DNA of 28,538 bases from a virus. The notes under the pieces were generated by a model. The model had not been told where the DNA came from, did no database searches, and was given only the letters and a program-made list of their open reading frames with translations. Location: positions 1-28,538 of IMG/VR virus record IMGVR_UViG_3300042288_000478; one strand, given 5' to 3'. A program made the translations under genes and the position numbers. The stretch's first letter is position 1, and every line of letters starts with the position of its first letter. Positions 1 to 8,081 of the stretch are shown one piece after another.

Positions 1-72
1 AGGGAAGCAGCGGCGAGTGCACTCAACGAGCTAAGACAGGGAAACCAGTCTCGCCCGATTGGACTTCGTTAA
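1..72 (+). CDS. 3' end of an upstream virion-assembly gene (partial)
   Basis: Frame 1 is open from the window edge and gives 23 residues, rich in Ala, Asn, Gln and Arg and ending in RPIGLR, before a TAA. It lies 29 bases upstream of the capsid gene on the same strand. In short-tailed phages the gene before the capsid gene is often the scaffolding protein, and a polar Ala-rich C-terminus fits that, but too little is visible to assign a function. The open frame could also be chance. Confidence 0.45.
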   Translation, partial: REAAASALNELRQGNQSRPIGLR

Positions 73-101
73 TTAGGTCTGTTTCTTAAAAGGAACCTAT
101 C

Positions 102-1103
102 ATGCCTATTGGTGGCGGTATTATCCCGACAGCAGGCACCAGTCAGTACAATGAACTGACCTACGTTACCCGTAGGGCTTTCATCCCGAAACTGGTTGTC
201 CAGCTTTATAACTCAACTCCCCTGCTTGCCGCATTGCTTGCAAACTCGCAGACTGCCTCTGGCGGTGTGTCGTCTGTAACCGTGCCCGTTCAGGGTTCCC
301 AGTTTGTCAACGCACAATGGTCGGACTACAGCGGTTCGTTTGCACAGCCTAGCGTCATGCAGGGTGCTTACAACGCTGAATTCAACCTTAAGTTGATGAT
401 CGCTCCAGTTCCTTTCCTCGGTATGGAAGGTGCTGTACAGCAAGACTACGCTGTGATTCCTTTGATTGAGGCTCGCATGAACGATGCGACCAACGTCATG
501 ATGGATGCCATGGCAACAGCGCTGTACAACAACACCAGCAACGCACAGCAATTCACTGGATTGCCCATTGCTGTTGATTCGGCAGGCACCTATGGTGGAC
601 TTAGCCGTTCGACATACACATGGTGGGGTTCCAAAGAGTATGCCGCAGGTAGCGTTAACCCAACGCGTCAAAACATCCTCCAGTACATCTCTGGAACGGT
701 GAAAAACGGTGCTGAGGTGCCTTCCTTTGGTGTTTGCGGCTTTGGCACTTGGACATTGTTGGCACAAGACTTTGTAGGCCAAGAAACCTACATGATCACC
801 CCTGGCAGCAACTTTGCTAGCGGTGAAGAAGGCCCAACGTCCGGTTTCCGTGCGCTCATGGTTGCAGGTGTCCCGATTTATCCTGATCCCTATTGCCCAG
901 AAGGCACTTTGTACTTGCTGAACTCAAACTATCTCAGCATGTACATCCACGATCAGGCTGAGTTTGCGTTTACCGGCTTTGAGTCCACGCTGCCTAACTG
1001 GCAGATTGGTTATGTTGGCGCAGTGTTGACCATTGCTGAAATGGTGAGCACCAAGCCCAAGAGCATGACCAAAGTGACCGGCCTTAACTCACTCACGCTG
1101 TAA
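102..1103 (+). CDS. Major capsid protein
   Basis: This 333-residue protein is the probable shell subunit of the virion. The start is the ATG at 102, preceded by AAAAGGAA at a good distance. Its length is close to the T7 capsid protein (about 345 aa). The N-terminal part (about residues 20-60) has the helix-then-strand character of capsid proteins (FIPKLVVQLYNSTPLLAALL), followed by a beta-rich region and a long helical stretch (EARMNDATNVMMDAMATALYNN, about 123-144). Position supports the call: it follows an upstream assembly gene and precedes small virion genes, the adaptor and the nozzle. I recognise the general type (a phage major capsid protein, probably HK97 fold) rather than a specific named relative. 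No catalytic motifs are expected or seen. Confidence 0.85.
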   Translation: MPIGGGIIPTAGTSQYNELTYVTRRAFIPKLVVQLYNSTPLLAALLANSQTASGGVSSVTVPVQGSQFVNAQWSDYSGSFAQPSVMQGAYNAEFNLKLMIAPVPFLGMEGAVQQDYAVIPLIEARMNDATNVMMDAMATALYNNTSNAQQFTGLPIAVDSAGTYGGLSRSTYTWWGSKEYAAGSVNPTRQNILQYISGTVKNGAEVPSFGVCGFGTWTLLAQDFVGQETYMITPGSNFASGEEGPTSGFRALMVAGVPIYPDPYCPEGTLYLLNSNYLSMYIHDQAEFAFTGFESTLPNWQIGYVGAVLTIAEMVSTKPKSMTKVTGLNSLTL

Positions 1104-1113
1104 GGAGTCGATC

Positions 1114-1437
1114 ATGGCATTGGCACTTAATAAAATCATCGTTAGTGGCTTAAGCAGTGATGCTGACGGCGCTTATTTTGACTATGGTACTCAGGCAGTT
1201 GCAGCAGGTACCGATGTCACCATTCCAGCAGGTCTGTATTTGCTCTATCCAGTTGCAAACCTATCGGTGCAAGCCTATAACGGCACATCGTGGGCGACGC
1301 TGATTGCAGCCAATACAGGAGCAACCATCGTTTCTGATGGTCAAAACCTGAAATGGGTTAGCGCATCAGGCACCGTAACCGCTCTGTACCTCACGGTTAA
1401 CGGCGGTCAGGCTGCTTCTGGCACCTACAACTCGTAA
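1114..1437 (+). CDS. Small virion protein, possible capsid decoration
   Basis: A 107-residue protein with its own AAGGAG site 8 bases before the ATG, starting 10 bases after the capsid gene. It is almost entirely predicted beta strand, rich in Ala, Gly, Thr and Val with few charges, and has no cysteine. Small beta-rich proteins encoded directly after the capsid gene are often head decoration or stabilising proteins, so that is the best guess. No family-specific motif was recognised. Its composition also resembles the small beta-rich protein encoded at 22743-23084. Confidence 0.6.
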   Translation: MALALNKIIVSGLSSDADGAYFDYGTQAVAAGTDVTIPAGLYLLYPVANLSVQAYNGTSWATLIAANTGATIVSDGQNLKWVSASGTVTALYLTVNGGQAASGTYNS

Positions 1438-1449
1438 TTGGAGTAAAGC

Positions 1450-1869
1450 ATGGATGCAAACAAAGTCGGTAGTCTATTGCCGCAGCAGTTTGGAGGCATC
1501 CTGCTTGGGAAGTTGATCGGCGCGAATATGAATTCCACCGCCGATCAACAAATCACCATGTTTAGCAACCCGTCGAAGTTTATTCTTCGGCGCATCGTGG
1601 TGACGAATGCTTCAATCTCTTTGACCACGGCTGCTGGCGGCGTTTATACCGCTGCTAGCAAAGGTGGTACAGCGGTTGTTGCAGCGGCCCAGGCTTACTC
1701 CTCGCTTACAACGTCAGCGCTTTTCCTTGATCTCACGCTTAGTACGACAAGCAGTGCAAGTACTACGGTGAAATCAAGCATACCCAACTTATACTTATCG
1801 CTCACCACCGCTCAAGGTGCTGCAGCAACAGCGGATGTATATGTTTACGGGGACATTTTAGAAGCATGA
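1450..1869 (+). CDS. Small beta-rich virion protein of unknown function
   Basis: A 139-residue protein with GGAGTAAAGC before the ATG. The N-terminus (LLPQQFGGILLGKLIGANM) may be an amphipathic helix. The rest is Ser/Thr/Ala-rich beta sequence ending in DVYVYGDILEA. It lies between the capsid and adaptor genes and its stop overlaps the next start (ATGA), so it is probably translationally coupled to the head-completion genes. A head decoration or head-fibre role is possible, but nothing in the sequence proves it. Confidence 0.6.
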   Translation: MDANKVGSLLPQQFGGILLGKLIGANMNSTADQQITMFSNPSKFILRRIVVTNASISLTTAAGGVYTAASKGGTAVVAAAQAYSSLTTSALFLDLTLSTTSSASTTVKSSIPNLYLSLTTAQGAAATADVYVYGDILEA

Positions 1870-2210
1870 TCTTTGTTACAAACAAAGGCTCTCAGCCACT
1901 GGTCGCCAAGTACGTCGATCAGTGGTTTGAGTTTCCGCCAGGCAAAAGCGTACAAATCGAACCTCATGTTGCGCGGCATATCTTTGGGTATGGCGACGAC
2001 AATAAGTATCAATACTTGGTGCGTTTAGGTTGGATGAAGATGAACACCGACCACGATAAAGCGATGGCTCGCCTTGCTGAGTTCACCTTTACGGACGCTC
2101 CAGTAAAACCCGACCAACAATCAGCCGTGTTGGTGGAACGAGTAGCCCCTCCCGCTCCGCGTGGGCGAGCTGGGGTCAAAGTCCAGCCCCAGACAAGCGA
2201 TGAGGCATAA
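1866..2210 (+). CDS. Hypothetical head-region protein
   Basis: A 114-residue protein whose ATG overlaps the previous stop (ATGA at 1866). Residues 1-60 form a compact domain containing FEFPPGKSVQIEPHVARHIFGYG, a pattern I have seen in small phage proteins near head-tail genes. Residues 75-114 are Pro/Arg-rich and probably disordered. The stop at 2208-2210 directly abuts the adaptor ATG. No enzymatic motif is visible. A role in head completion is inferred only from position. Confidence 0.6.
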   Translation: MIFVTNKGSQPLVAKYVDQWFEFPPGKSVQIEPHVARHIFGYGDDNKYQYLVRLGWMKMNTDHDKAMARLAEFTFTDAPVKPDQQSAVLVERVAPPAPRGRAGVKVQPQTSDEA

Positions 2211-2852
2211 ATGGCAACCTACTCAGGGTATATCGCAGAAGTTAGAAGACTGCTGCATGATGCTGCTGGCAACTTCTGGACAGATACCGAGCTAACCGAC
2301 TACATCAATGGTGCTCGGCATCGAGTTGTCCGTGACACCGGTTGTCTGCGCAATATCCTGACGGGTGCTACCACCACTTCGGTTGAAACACTCAACATCT
2401 CGACACTGACACTGCCCTCATGGGCAGAGCAGATTCTCGACATCCTCAATATCAACCTGTACTGGGGTAATACGCGCATACCACTGCGATACATGTCATG
2501 GACACAGTTCAACGCTGAGTTGCGGTTTTGGCAGAACTACACAGGTAGGCCTATAGCTTTTACACGTTACGGGCAGAATGAAATTTACTTTGGCCCAGTA
2601 CCTGATCAAGTCTATGTCATCGAGGTTGATACCATCCTTTTGCCTGTGCCGCTGACATCGGATTCGCAGACTGAGGTGATCTTAGAGCCTTACACCTCGC
2701 CTGTAGCGTTTTATGCGGCTTACAAAGCCAAATACAAAGAGCAATCTTACGGTGAAGCAGAAATCTTCAATGCCGAGTACAAGAAACAGTTGCTGGCAGC
2801 GATTAATTCGAGCTTCACGCGTCGCTTACCAACGCCTTACTCGGTTCAATAA
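2211..2852 (+). CDS. Head-tail adaptor (tail tubular protein A-like)
   Basis: This 213-residue protein is the candidate connector between the portal and the tail nozzle. The N-terminus has the usual adaptor layout: a helix (YSGYIAEVRRLLHD), then FWTDTELTDYINGARHRVVRDTG, which is a well-known opening in phage adaptor proteins related to T7 gp11 and P22 gp4. A beta-rich middle containing RPIAFTRYGQNEIYFGPVP follows, and the C-terminus is helical and Tyr/Lys-rich. The length fits the family (about 165-215 aa). GATGAGG lies before the ATG, which abuts the previous stop. The nozzle gene starts 2 bases downstream, so the two are probably co-translated. Confidence 0.75.
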   Translation: MATYSGYIAEVRRLLHDAAGNFWTDTELTDYINGARHRVVRDTGCLRNILTGATTTSVETLNISTLTLPSWAEQILDILNINLYWGNTRIPLRYMSWTQFNAELRFWQNYTGRPIAFTRYGQNEIYFGPVPDQVYVIEVDTILLPVPLTSDSQTEVILEPYTSPVAFYAAYKAKYKEQSYGEAEIFNAEYKKQLLAAINSSFTRRLPTPYSVQ

Positions 2853-2854
2853 TC

Positions 2855-4780
2855 ATGGCCGCAGTTGAGCAAAAGAAGTCCTACCACGTTACCAAGGATT
2901 TCAAAGGGCTTAACACCAAAGCCAATCGCACGGCTATTCAGGAAAATGAGTTTGCCTGGATAGAGAATGTGATGCCTATTGGGTACTCGAACCTGAAGGT
3001 CATACCTAAAGAAAAGCGCGTTACTTACAGCAGTACAAATTTCAGTTGGGGCGGCACGGTGCATTACATGGCACCAGCCAATATTGGCGGTGTCGCTTAC
3101 ATGTTTGCGTTCTTCACCAATGGAGGTGCGCAGTATGTCAGCTTGGAAACCCCTACCGCACCGATCACTCTGGCTGCATCGGGAACCTTCAGCGGTACAA
3201 GAACACAGATCAGTCAATGGAAGAATGAGCGAGTGCTCATCATTGACACAACTTATGGATACGCTACGTTCGACGGGACGAATCTCGTTCGGGTCGGTTC
3301 GGTCGGCACCGTTACGATCACGGCAGCGGGTTCAGGATACACATCAGCACCCATCGTAACTTTCTCTGCGCCTAATCAAACAGGCGGCATACAAGCGACG
3401 GCTACAGCAACGGTTACTGCTAACGCAGTGACGGCTATTACCATTGGTGAACATGGAACGGGTTACACCTCGGCTCCTACGGTCTACATTGGCACATCAG
3501 GCGCGGTAGCTTGGGCGTCAACCACGGCATACCAGGCTGGAAGGTTGCTTTCTTCGGGTGGCAATTACTATTACGTCACAGTCGGTGGCACGACGTCGAG
3601 CACAGCACCAAGTCATACAAGCGGCTCTGCTGCCAATGGCACTTGTACACTACTTTATGTAGCCGATCCTAATGGCGCTGGTAGCAGTGCAACCGCTACG
3701 GCTGATGCAATCAACCAGCCTGGCACTTGCATACAGTCTTTTTCTGGTCGCGTATGGATTGCTGATGGTAGAACCATTTACTATACAGCGGCAGATAGCT
3801 ATAACGACTTTACAAGCATTTCTGCTGGCAACATTACGTTGGTTGATGGCACTCTGTACGGTGACATCACGCAGATCATCGCCGCTAACAACTTCCTTTA
3901 TATCTTTGGCGAATCGTCAATCAACGTCTTTTCTGATGTTCGCGTCAATACGCTTGGCGAAACGCTCTTTACCAATACCAATATCAGCGCTTCCATTGGT
4001 ACAGAGCTGTTCTTAGGCGTTTTTGCATACTTTCGTAGCATCCTATTCATCAATCGGTACGGGGTGTACGCCTTGGTTGGCGCTACAACGACCAAGATTA
4101 GCGATGCACTTGACGGCATCTTCCCTAATATTGACTTTAGTTCGGCCGTAACGGGTTGCCAGACACTGATCTACAACATTCTAGTGTCTGCATGGAATGT
4201 CAGATACAACGACAACGGCACTTACCGGCGTGTGCAACTGGTCTTTTTTGATCGCAAGTGGTTTATTAGCTATCAAGGCAACCTCACGCACATCAACTCG
4301 TCACCAGTCAATGGTTTGATCAATGCTTATGGTGTTGAATCAGGCGGTGCGTTCTTCAGAATGTACGAAGACCAGACGGCAAACATTTCAACAGAGGTTG
4401 TCACAGCGCTTTGGGACTTAAAAGACCCAATTAGAGACAAGCAAGCGCTTAAACTCGGTGTTGAAGCAACATTTCCTGTTACGGTTGCTGGTTCATTGAA
4501 TATTTCGATTGATAGTGAGTCTCGCGCATCAACATCCATTGCGCTTGGCAATGCAGTTGCGTGGCAAAACAATTCGTTTAGTAACATTGCATGGACAAAC
4601 AATGCTGGAAGCACCTTGCAATGGATTTCGTCTGGTTACCAGTTGACCGAAGGGTACAAACTGCTCAAGTACGATGCCCAAATGTATGGCAAATACCTTG
4701 GCATGACGGTAACATCCACGGCACCAGCATTTACCTTCAACGGCTTCCAGCTTGAACATGAACTAAGAGCGAGGTTCTGA
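2855..4780 (+). CDS. Tail nozzle / phage stabilisation protein with inserted modules
   Basis: A 641-residue protein placed directly after the adaptor, where T7 gp12 and P22 gp10-type nozzles lie. The N-terminus (DFKGLNTKANRTAIQENEFAWIENVMP, about 16-42) is typical of this group. Repeated aromatic strands such as NFLYIFGESSINVFSDV and AYFRSILFINRYGVYAL suggest the nozzle beta-propeller. Two modules interrupt it at about residues 151-213 (twin GSGYTSAP-type repeats) and 217-268 (AWASTTAYQAG to GTCTLLYV, a small beta module of the kind seen in carbohydrate-binding proteins). The propeller resumes at about residue 285. The stop overlaps the next ATG. The nozzle call rests on context and the N-terminal motif. 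Glycan binding by the insertions is inferred. Confidence 0.7.
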   Translation: MAAVEQKKSYHVTKDFKGLNTKANRTAIQENEFAWIENVMPIGYSNLKVIPKEKRVTYSSTNFSWGGTVHYMAPANIGGVAYMFAFFTNGGAQYVSLETPTAPITLAASGTFSGTRTQISQWKNERVLIIDTTYGYATFDGTNLVRVGSVGTVTITAAGSGYTSAPIVTFSAPNQTGGIQATATATVTANAVTAITIGEHGTGYTSAPTVYIGTSGAVAWASTTAYQAGRLLSSGGNYYYVTVGGTTSSTAPSHTSGSAANGTCTLLYVADPNGAGSSATATADAINQPGTCIQSFSGRVWIADGRTIYYTAADSYNDFTSISAGNITLVDGTLYGDITQIIAANNFLYIFGESSINVFSDVRVNTLGETLFTNTNISASIGTELFLGVFAYFRSILFINRYGVYALVGATTTKISDALDGIFPNIDFSSAVTGCQTLIYNILVSAWNVRYNDNGTYRRVQLVFFDRKWFISYQGNLTHINSSPVNGLINAYGVESGGAFFRMYEDQTANISTEVVTALWDLKDPIRDKQALKLGVEATFPVTVAGSLNISIDSESRASTSIALGNAVAWQNNSFSNIAWTNNAGSTLQWISSGYQLTEGYKLLKYDAQMYGKYLGMTVTSTAPAFTFNGFQLEHELRARF

Positions 4781-7356
4781 TGGCAAAGCCAGTAACAATT
4801 CCGAATACATTTGCCACCGCAACGACATCCATCCCGCTTGCTAACCTGGATGCTGATTTTTCTACGGTTGCAACAGCGCTTAATGACGCATCAACTTACA
4901 GCAACTATGCTTTAGATTCAGGCACAACTAATGCCTATGTTGTTTCGCTCTCTGGGCTGTCAACAACATACCAGGCTGGTCTTGCGATTCAGTTTCAGGC
5001 AACGAGTGCTAACACCGGGCCTTGCACCTTAAACGTTAATGGTCAGGGTGCAAAGAACATCATCTACCCAGATGGCAGCACCTTGTCTGCTAATGCCATT
5101 GTCGTTGGTGCAATTTGCTCGCTCATGTATGACGGCTCTAGCTTTCAGTTGCTGTCTGTTAAGAATGCAGCAGGGGGTGGTGGCGGTGGAGGTAGCGTTT
5201 CCTCTGTTGCTATGTCAGTACCTGCATTCTTGTCGGTGTCTGGTTCACCGATCACAACTTCTGGCACCTTAGCGGTAAGTTATTCGGGCACACCGTTACC
5301 AATTGCTAATGGTGGTACTGGTGCAACCACGGCGGCTGGCATTCGCGTCACGATTGGTGCAGGCGATGTAAACGGCCCTGCGGCATCGGTTGATGATGAG
5401 ATCGCGCTTTACTCAAGCACCACTGGTAAAGTCATCAAACGTGCGACAACGACAGGCATCTTAAAAGCAACTTCCGGTGTATTGTCGGCTGCTACTGGAG
5501 GCACTGATTATCTTGTTCCTGGCGGCGCACTTGGCACACCATCTTCTGGCGATCTATCAAACTGTACTAACCTTCCTTCTGGAAGTATTACCGGACTCGG
5601 TACTGGCGTACTTACTGCCTTGCAAACCGCTATTGGAGCAAGCGGTGCTTTTGTTCCTACAGGAGGTACAGGTGCCACCGGAACATGGAATATTGATGTT
5701 CTTGGTAATGCAGGCACTGTAACTAACGGCGTCTATACGACAGGCAGTTATGCAAATCCTGCATGGATTACATCGATTGCTGCAACCAAGATCACTGGCA
5801 CATTGCCTATTGCTAATGGTGGTACGGGTCAAAGCGACAAGACATCTGCGTTTGATGCGCTAGCGCCAAATACAACCAAGGGTGACATGATTGTCTACAC
5901 AGGGACGGACAATGTTCGTTTACCTGTTGGCACAGACGGTCAAATACTGGTTGCCGATTCAAGCGCGACTGAAGGTGTGAAGTGGTTCACTTCTTCAGGT
6001 GCTGGGACAGTTACATCAGTTGGAATATCTCCGCCAGCATTCTTAACGGCAGGTTCTCCAGTTACCAGTTCTGGAAATATAACTCTTAGCTATTCCGGCA
6101 CTGCGATTCCTATTACTTCTGGCGGGACGGGTCTTACAGCGTTAGGAACTGCTGGTCAAGTCTTGCAAGTTAATTCGGGAGGAACTGCTCTTGAGTATGG
6201 CTCTCCTGTTGGAGTCGGTGATGTTGTAGGGCCAGCATCTTCAGTCAACGCTCAGATTGCTTTATACAGCGGCACGACTGGTAAGCTAATTCAGGCAGCA
6301 ACAACCACAGGCATGGTTAAAGCGACAAGCGGTGTTATTGCCGCTGCTGTCGCTGGAACTGATTACGTTGCGCCGGGTGGTGCGCTTGGTACACCTTCTT
6401 CAGGCACGTTAACCAACACAACAGGTTTACCAATTTCAACCGGTGTTGCTGGCCTTGGAACTGGTATTGCAACTGCCTTAGGGCAATCCGTAGGCACTGC
6501 TGGTGCACCGGTTTTATTTAATGGCGCATTAGGCACACCATCAAGCGGTACGTTAACCAATGCTACGGGCTTGCCAATCAACACTGGCGTATCTGGTTTA
6601 GGTACGGGTGTCGCAACGGCACTAGCGTTGACTGCTGGTACAACGGGTGGCGTCGTTACTTATGATGGCGATGCTGGTACACCATCGGCGCTAAACCTTA
6701 CTAACGCAACTGGCCTTCCGTTATCGACAGGCATTACAGGAACGTTAGGTGTTGCGAACGGTGGTACAGGGTTAACTGCTATAGGTACGGCTAATCAGTA
6801 CCTCAAGGTTAATAGCGGCGGCAGTGCGCTTGAGTTTGCAACGCTGACGGCAGGTGATGTTACTGGCCCTGCAAGTTCTACTGACAATGCGATTGTTAGA
6901 TTTGATTCAACAACCGGCAAGGTCATTCAAAACTCTACGGCAACGATTACAGATATTGGGCAGGCTAGTTTTGTTGGCTATGCTCAGGTAACTGCTAATA
7001 CAGGCGCAGGAACGTCAGGGTACTTAGAGCTGCAATCAAATGATGCAGGGTCGGGTACTAAGACGCTTCGTTTTCAGCCTAGCAATGCAGCAACAACGTC
7101 AACACAGACTTACACCTTCCCAACTGATTATGGTTCTGGTGGGCAATTCCTAAGCACGGATGGCTCAGGTAATTTGTCATGGGCATCGGGTGGAGGTGGT
7201 GGGTCGGGTGGCCCTGTTCTTGAGTCTCAAATAACCATCAGTCAGAATTACACGATTACAAGTAATACGAATGGGCTGTCAGTATCGCCTGTCACAGTAT
7301 CTACAGGCTATTCAGTAACCGTTGGTACAGGCCAAGCCTGGATGATTTTAGGATAA
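4780..7356 (+). CDS. Repeat-built tail fibre protein
   Basis: An 858-residue fibre candidate whose ATG overlaps the nozzle stop (TGATG). Residues 1-130 are a globular, probably virion-attached domain. A run of seven glycines (about 132-138) follows. The shaft then contains units of the form GALGTPSSGTLTNATGLP followed by GLGTGVATAL, in at least four diverged copies, interleaved with ANGGTG turns and GxVxGPASS blocks. Such glycine-rich repeats are common in fibre proteins of uncultured tailed phages and form trimeric beta shafts. A second Gly-rich hinge (about 806-815) precedes a short C-terminal tip ending in GQAWMILG. No intramolecular chaperone or enzymatic motif was recognised. Confidence 0.75.
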   Translation: MAKPVTIPNTFATATTSIPLANLDADFSTVATALNDASTYSNYALDSGTTNAYVVSLSGLSTTYQAGLAIQFQATSANTGPCTLNVNGQGAKNIIYPDGSTLSANAIVVGAICSLMYDGSSFQLLSVKNAAGGGGGGGSVSSVAMSVPAFLSVSGSPITTSGTLAVSYSGTPLPIANGGTGATTAAGIRVTIGAGDVNGPAASVDDEIALYSSTTGKVIKRATTTGILKATSGVLSAATGGTDYLVPGGALGTPSSGDLSNCTNLPSGSITGLGTGVLTALQTAIGASGAFVPTGGTGATGTWNIDVLGNAGTVTNGVYTTGSYANPAWITSIAATKITGTLPIANGGTGQSDKTSAFDALAPNTTKGDMIVYTGTDNVRLPVGTDGQILVADSSATEGVKWFTSSGAGTVTSVGISPPAFLTAGSPVTSSGNITLSYSGTAIPITSGGTGLTALGTAGQVLQVNSGGTALEYGSPVGVGDVVGPASSVNAQIALYSGTTGKLIQAATTTGMVKATSGVIAAAVAGTDYVAPGGALGTPSSGTLTNTTGLPISTGVAGLGTGIATALGQSVGTAGAPVLFNGALGTPSSGTLTNATGLPINTGVSGLGTGVATALALTAGTTGGVVTYDGDAGTPSALNLTNATGLPLSTGITGTLGVANGGTGLTAIGTANQYLKVNSGGSALEFATLTAGDVTGPASSTDNAIVRFDSTTGKVIQNSTATITDIGQASFVGYAQVTANTGAGTSGYLELQSNDAGSGTKTLRFQPSNAATTSTQTYTFPTDYGSGGQFLSTDGSGNLSWASGGGGGSGGPVLESQITISQNYTITSNTNGLSVSPVTVSTGYSVTVGTGQAWMILG

Positions 7357-7361
7357 GGAAT

Positions 7362-8081
7362 ATGAGTAAGATCAAACTTCAAGGCAACGCCAGCGGGACG
7401 GGAACGACGACATTCCAGTCTGCCAACACATCATCTAACACGACGTTTACGCTACCAGGTACAGATGGTACTAACGGGCAAGCACTGACAACGGATGGCG
7501 CTGGAACGCTAGCCTTTTCGTCTGTTGGGTCAGGTACGGTAACCACGGTATCAGTCGTATCGGCCAATGGCCTAGCGGGAAGTGTAGCCAACGCGACATC
7601 AACGCCCGCGATCACCTTATCGACCTCCATCACAGGAGTCTTGAAAGGTAACGGCACAGCGATCTCAGCGGCGACAGCAGGGACGGATTACGTTGCTCCT
7701 AGTGGCGCATTAGGCACGCCAAGTTCTGGAACCCTCTCATCTTGTACGGTGGATGGTACTAACAAGGTCGGTTATATCGGCGCTCCACAAAGCACGAATA
7801 CGACTGTGGCGGCAAGCGATGCAGGAAAGCACATTTACTTTACTGGCGGCTCTACAGCAACGCTTACGGTAAATACCAATGCGACGACAGCTATCGACAT
7901 CGGTACTACGATTCTTGTCGTTAACAACAATTCTGGAAACCTGACGATTTCCGGTGCTGGCGTTACATTCCAGTTAGCCAACGGAGCAACCGGCAACAGG
8001 ACAGTGGCGACAAAAGGCATGGCTACCTTGCTGAAGGTTGCTACAGATACATGGTACGTTTCTGGCGCGGGAGTAACCTAA
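7362..8081 (+). CDS. Second tail fibre protein sharing the fibre repeat
   Basis: A 239-residue protein starting 5 bases after the first fibre gene, with AAGGAAT before the ATG. It opens with LQGNASGTGTTTFQSANTSS and TFTLPGTDG, a start common to phage fibre proteins, and contains one copy of SGALGTPSSGTLSSCT, the shaft repeat of the preceding gene. The C-terminal part (about 137-239) is a beta-rich domain of alternating hydrophobic and Thr/Asn residues. It may be the distal half of a two-gene fibre or a paralogue. The stop abuts the ATG of the LamG gene. Confidence 0.65.
   Translation: MSKIKLQGNASGTGTTTFQSANTSSNTTFTLPGTDGTNGQALTTDGAGTLAFSSVGSGTVTTVSVVSANGLAGSVANATSTPAITLSTSITGVLKGNGTAISAATAGTDYVAPSGALGTPSSGTLSSCTVDGTNKVGYIGAPQSTNTTVAASDAGKHIYFTGGSTATLTVNTNATTAIDIGTTILVVNNNSGNLTISGAGVTFQLANGATGNRTVATKGMATLLKVATDTWYVSGAGVT

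Noticed and set aside
213-782. 189-residue open frame on the minus strand inside the capsid gene
   Set aside because: It is antisense to a well-supported capsid gene and shows no recognisable protein features or ribosome-binding site.
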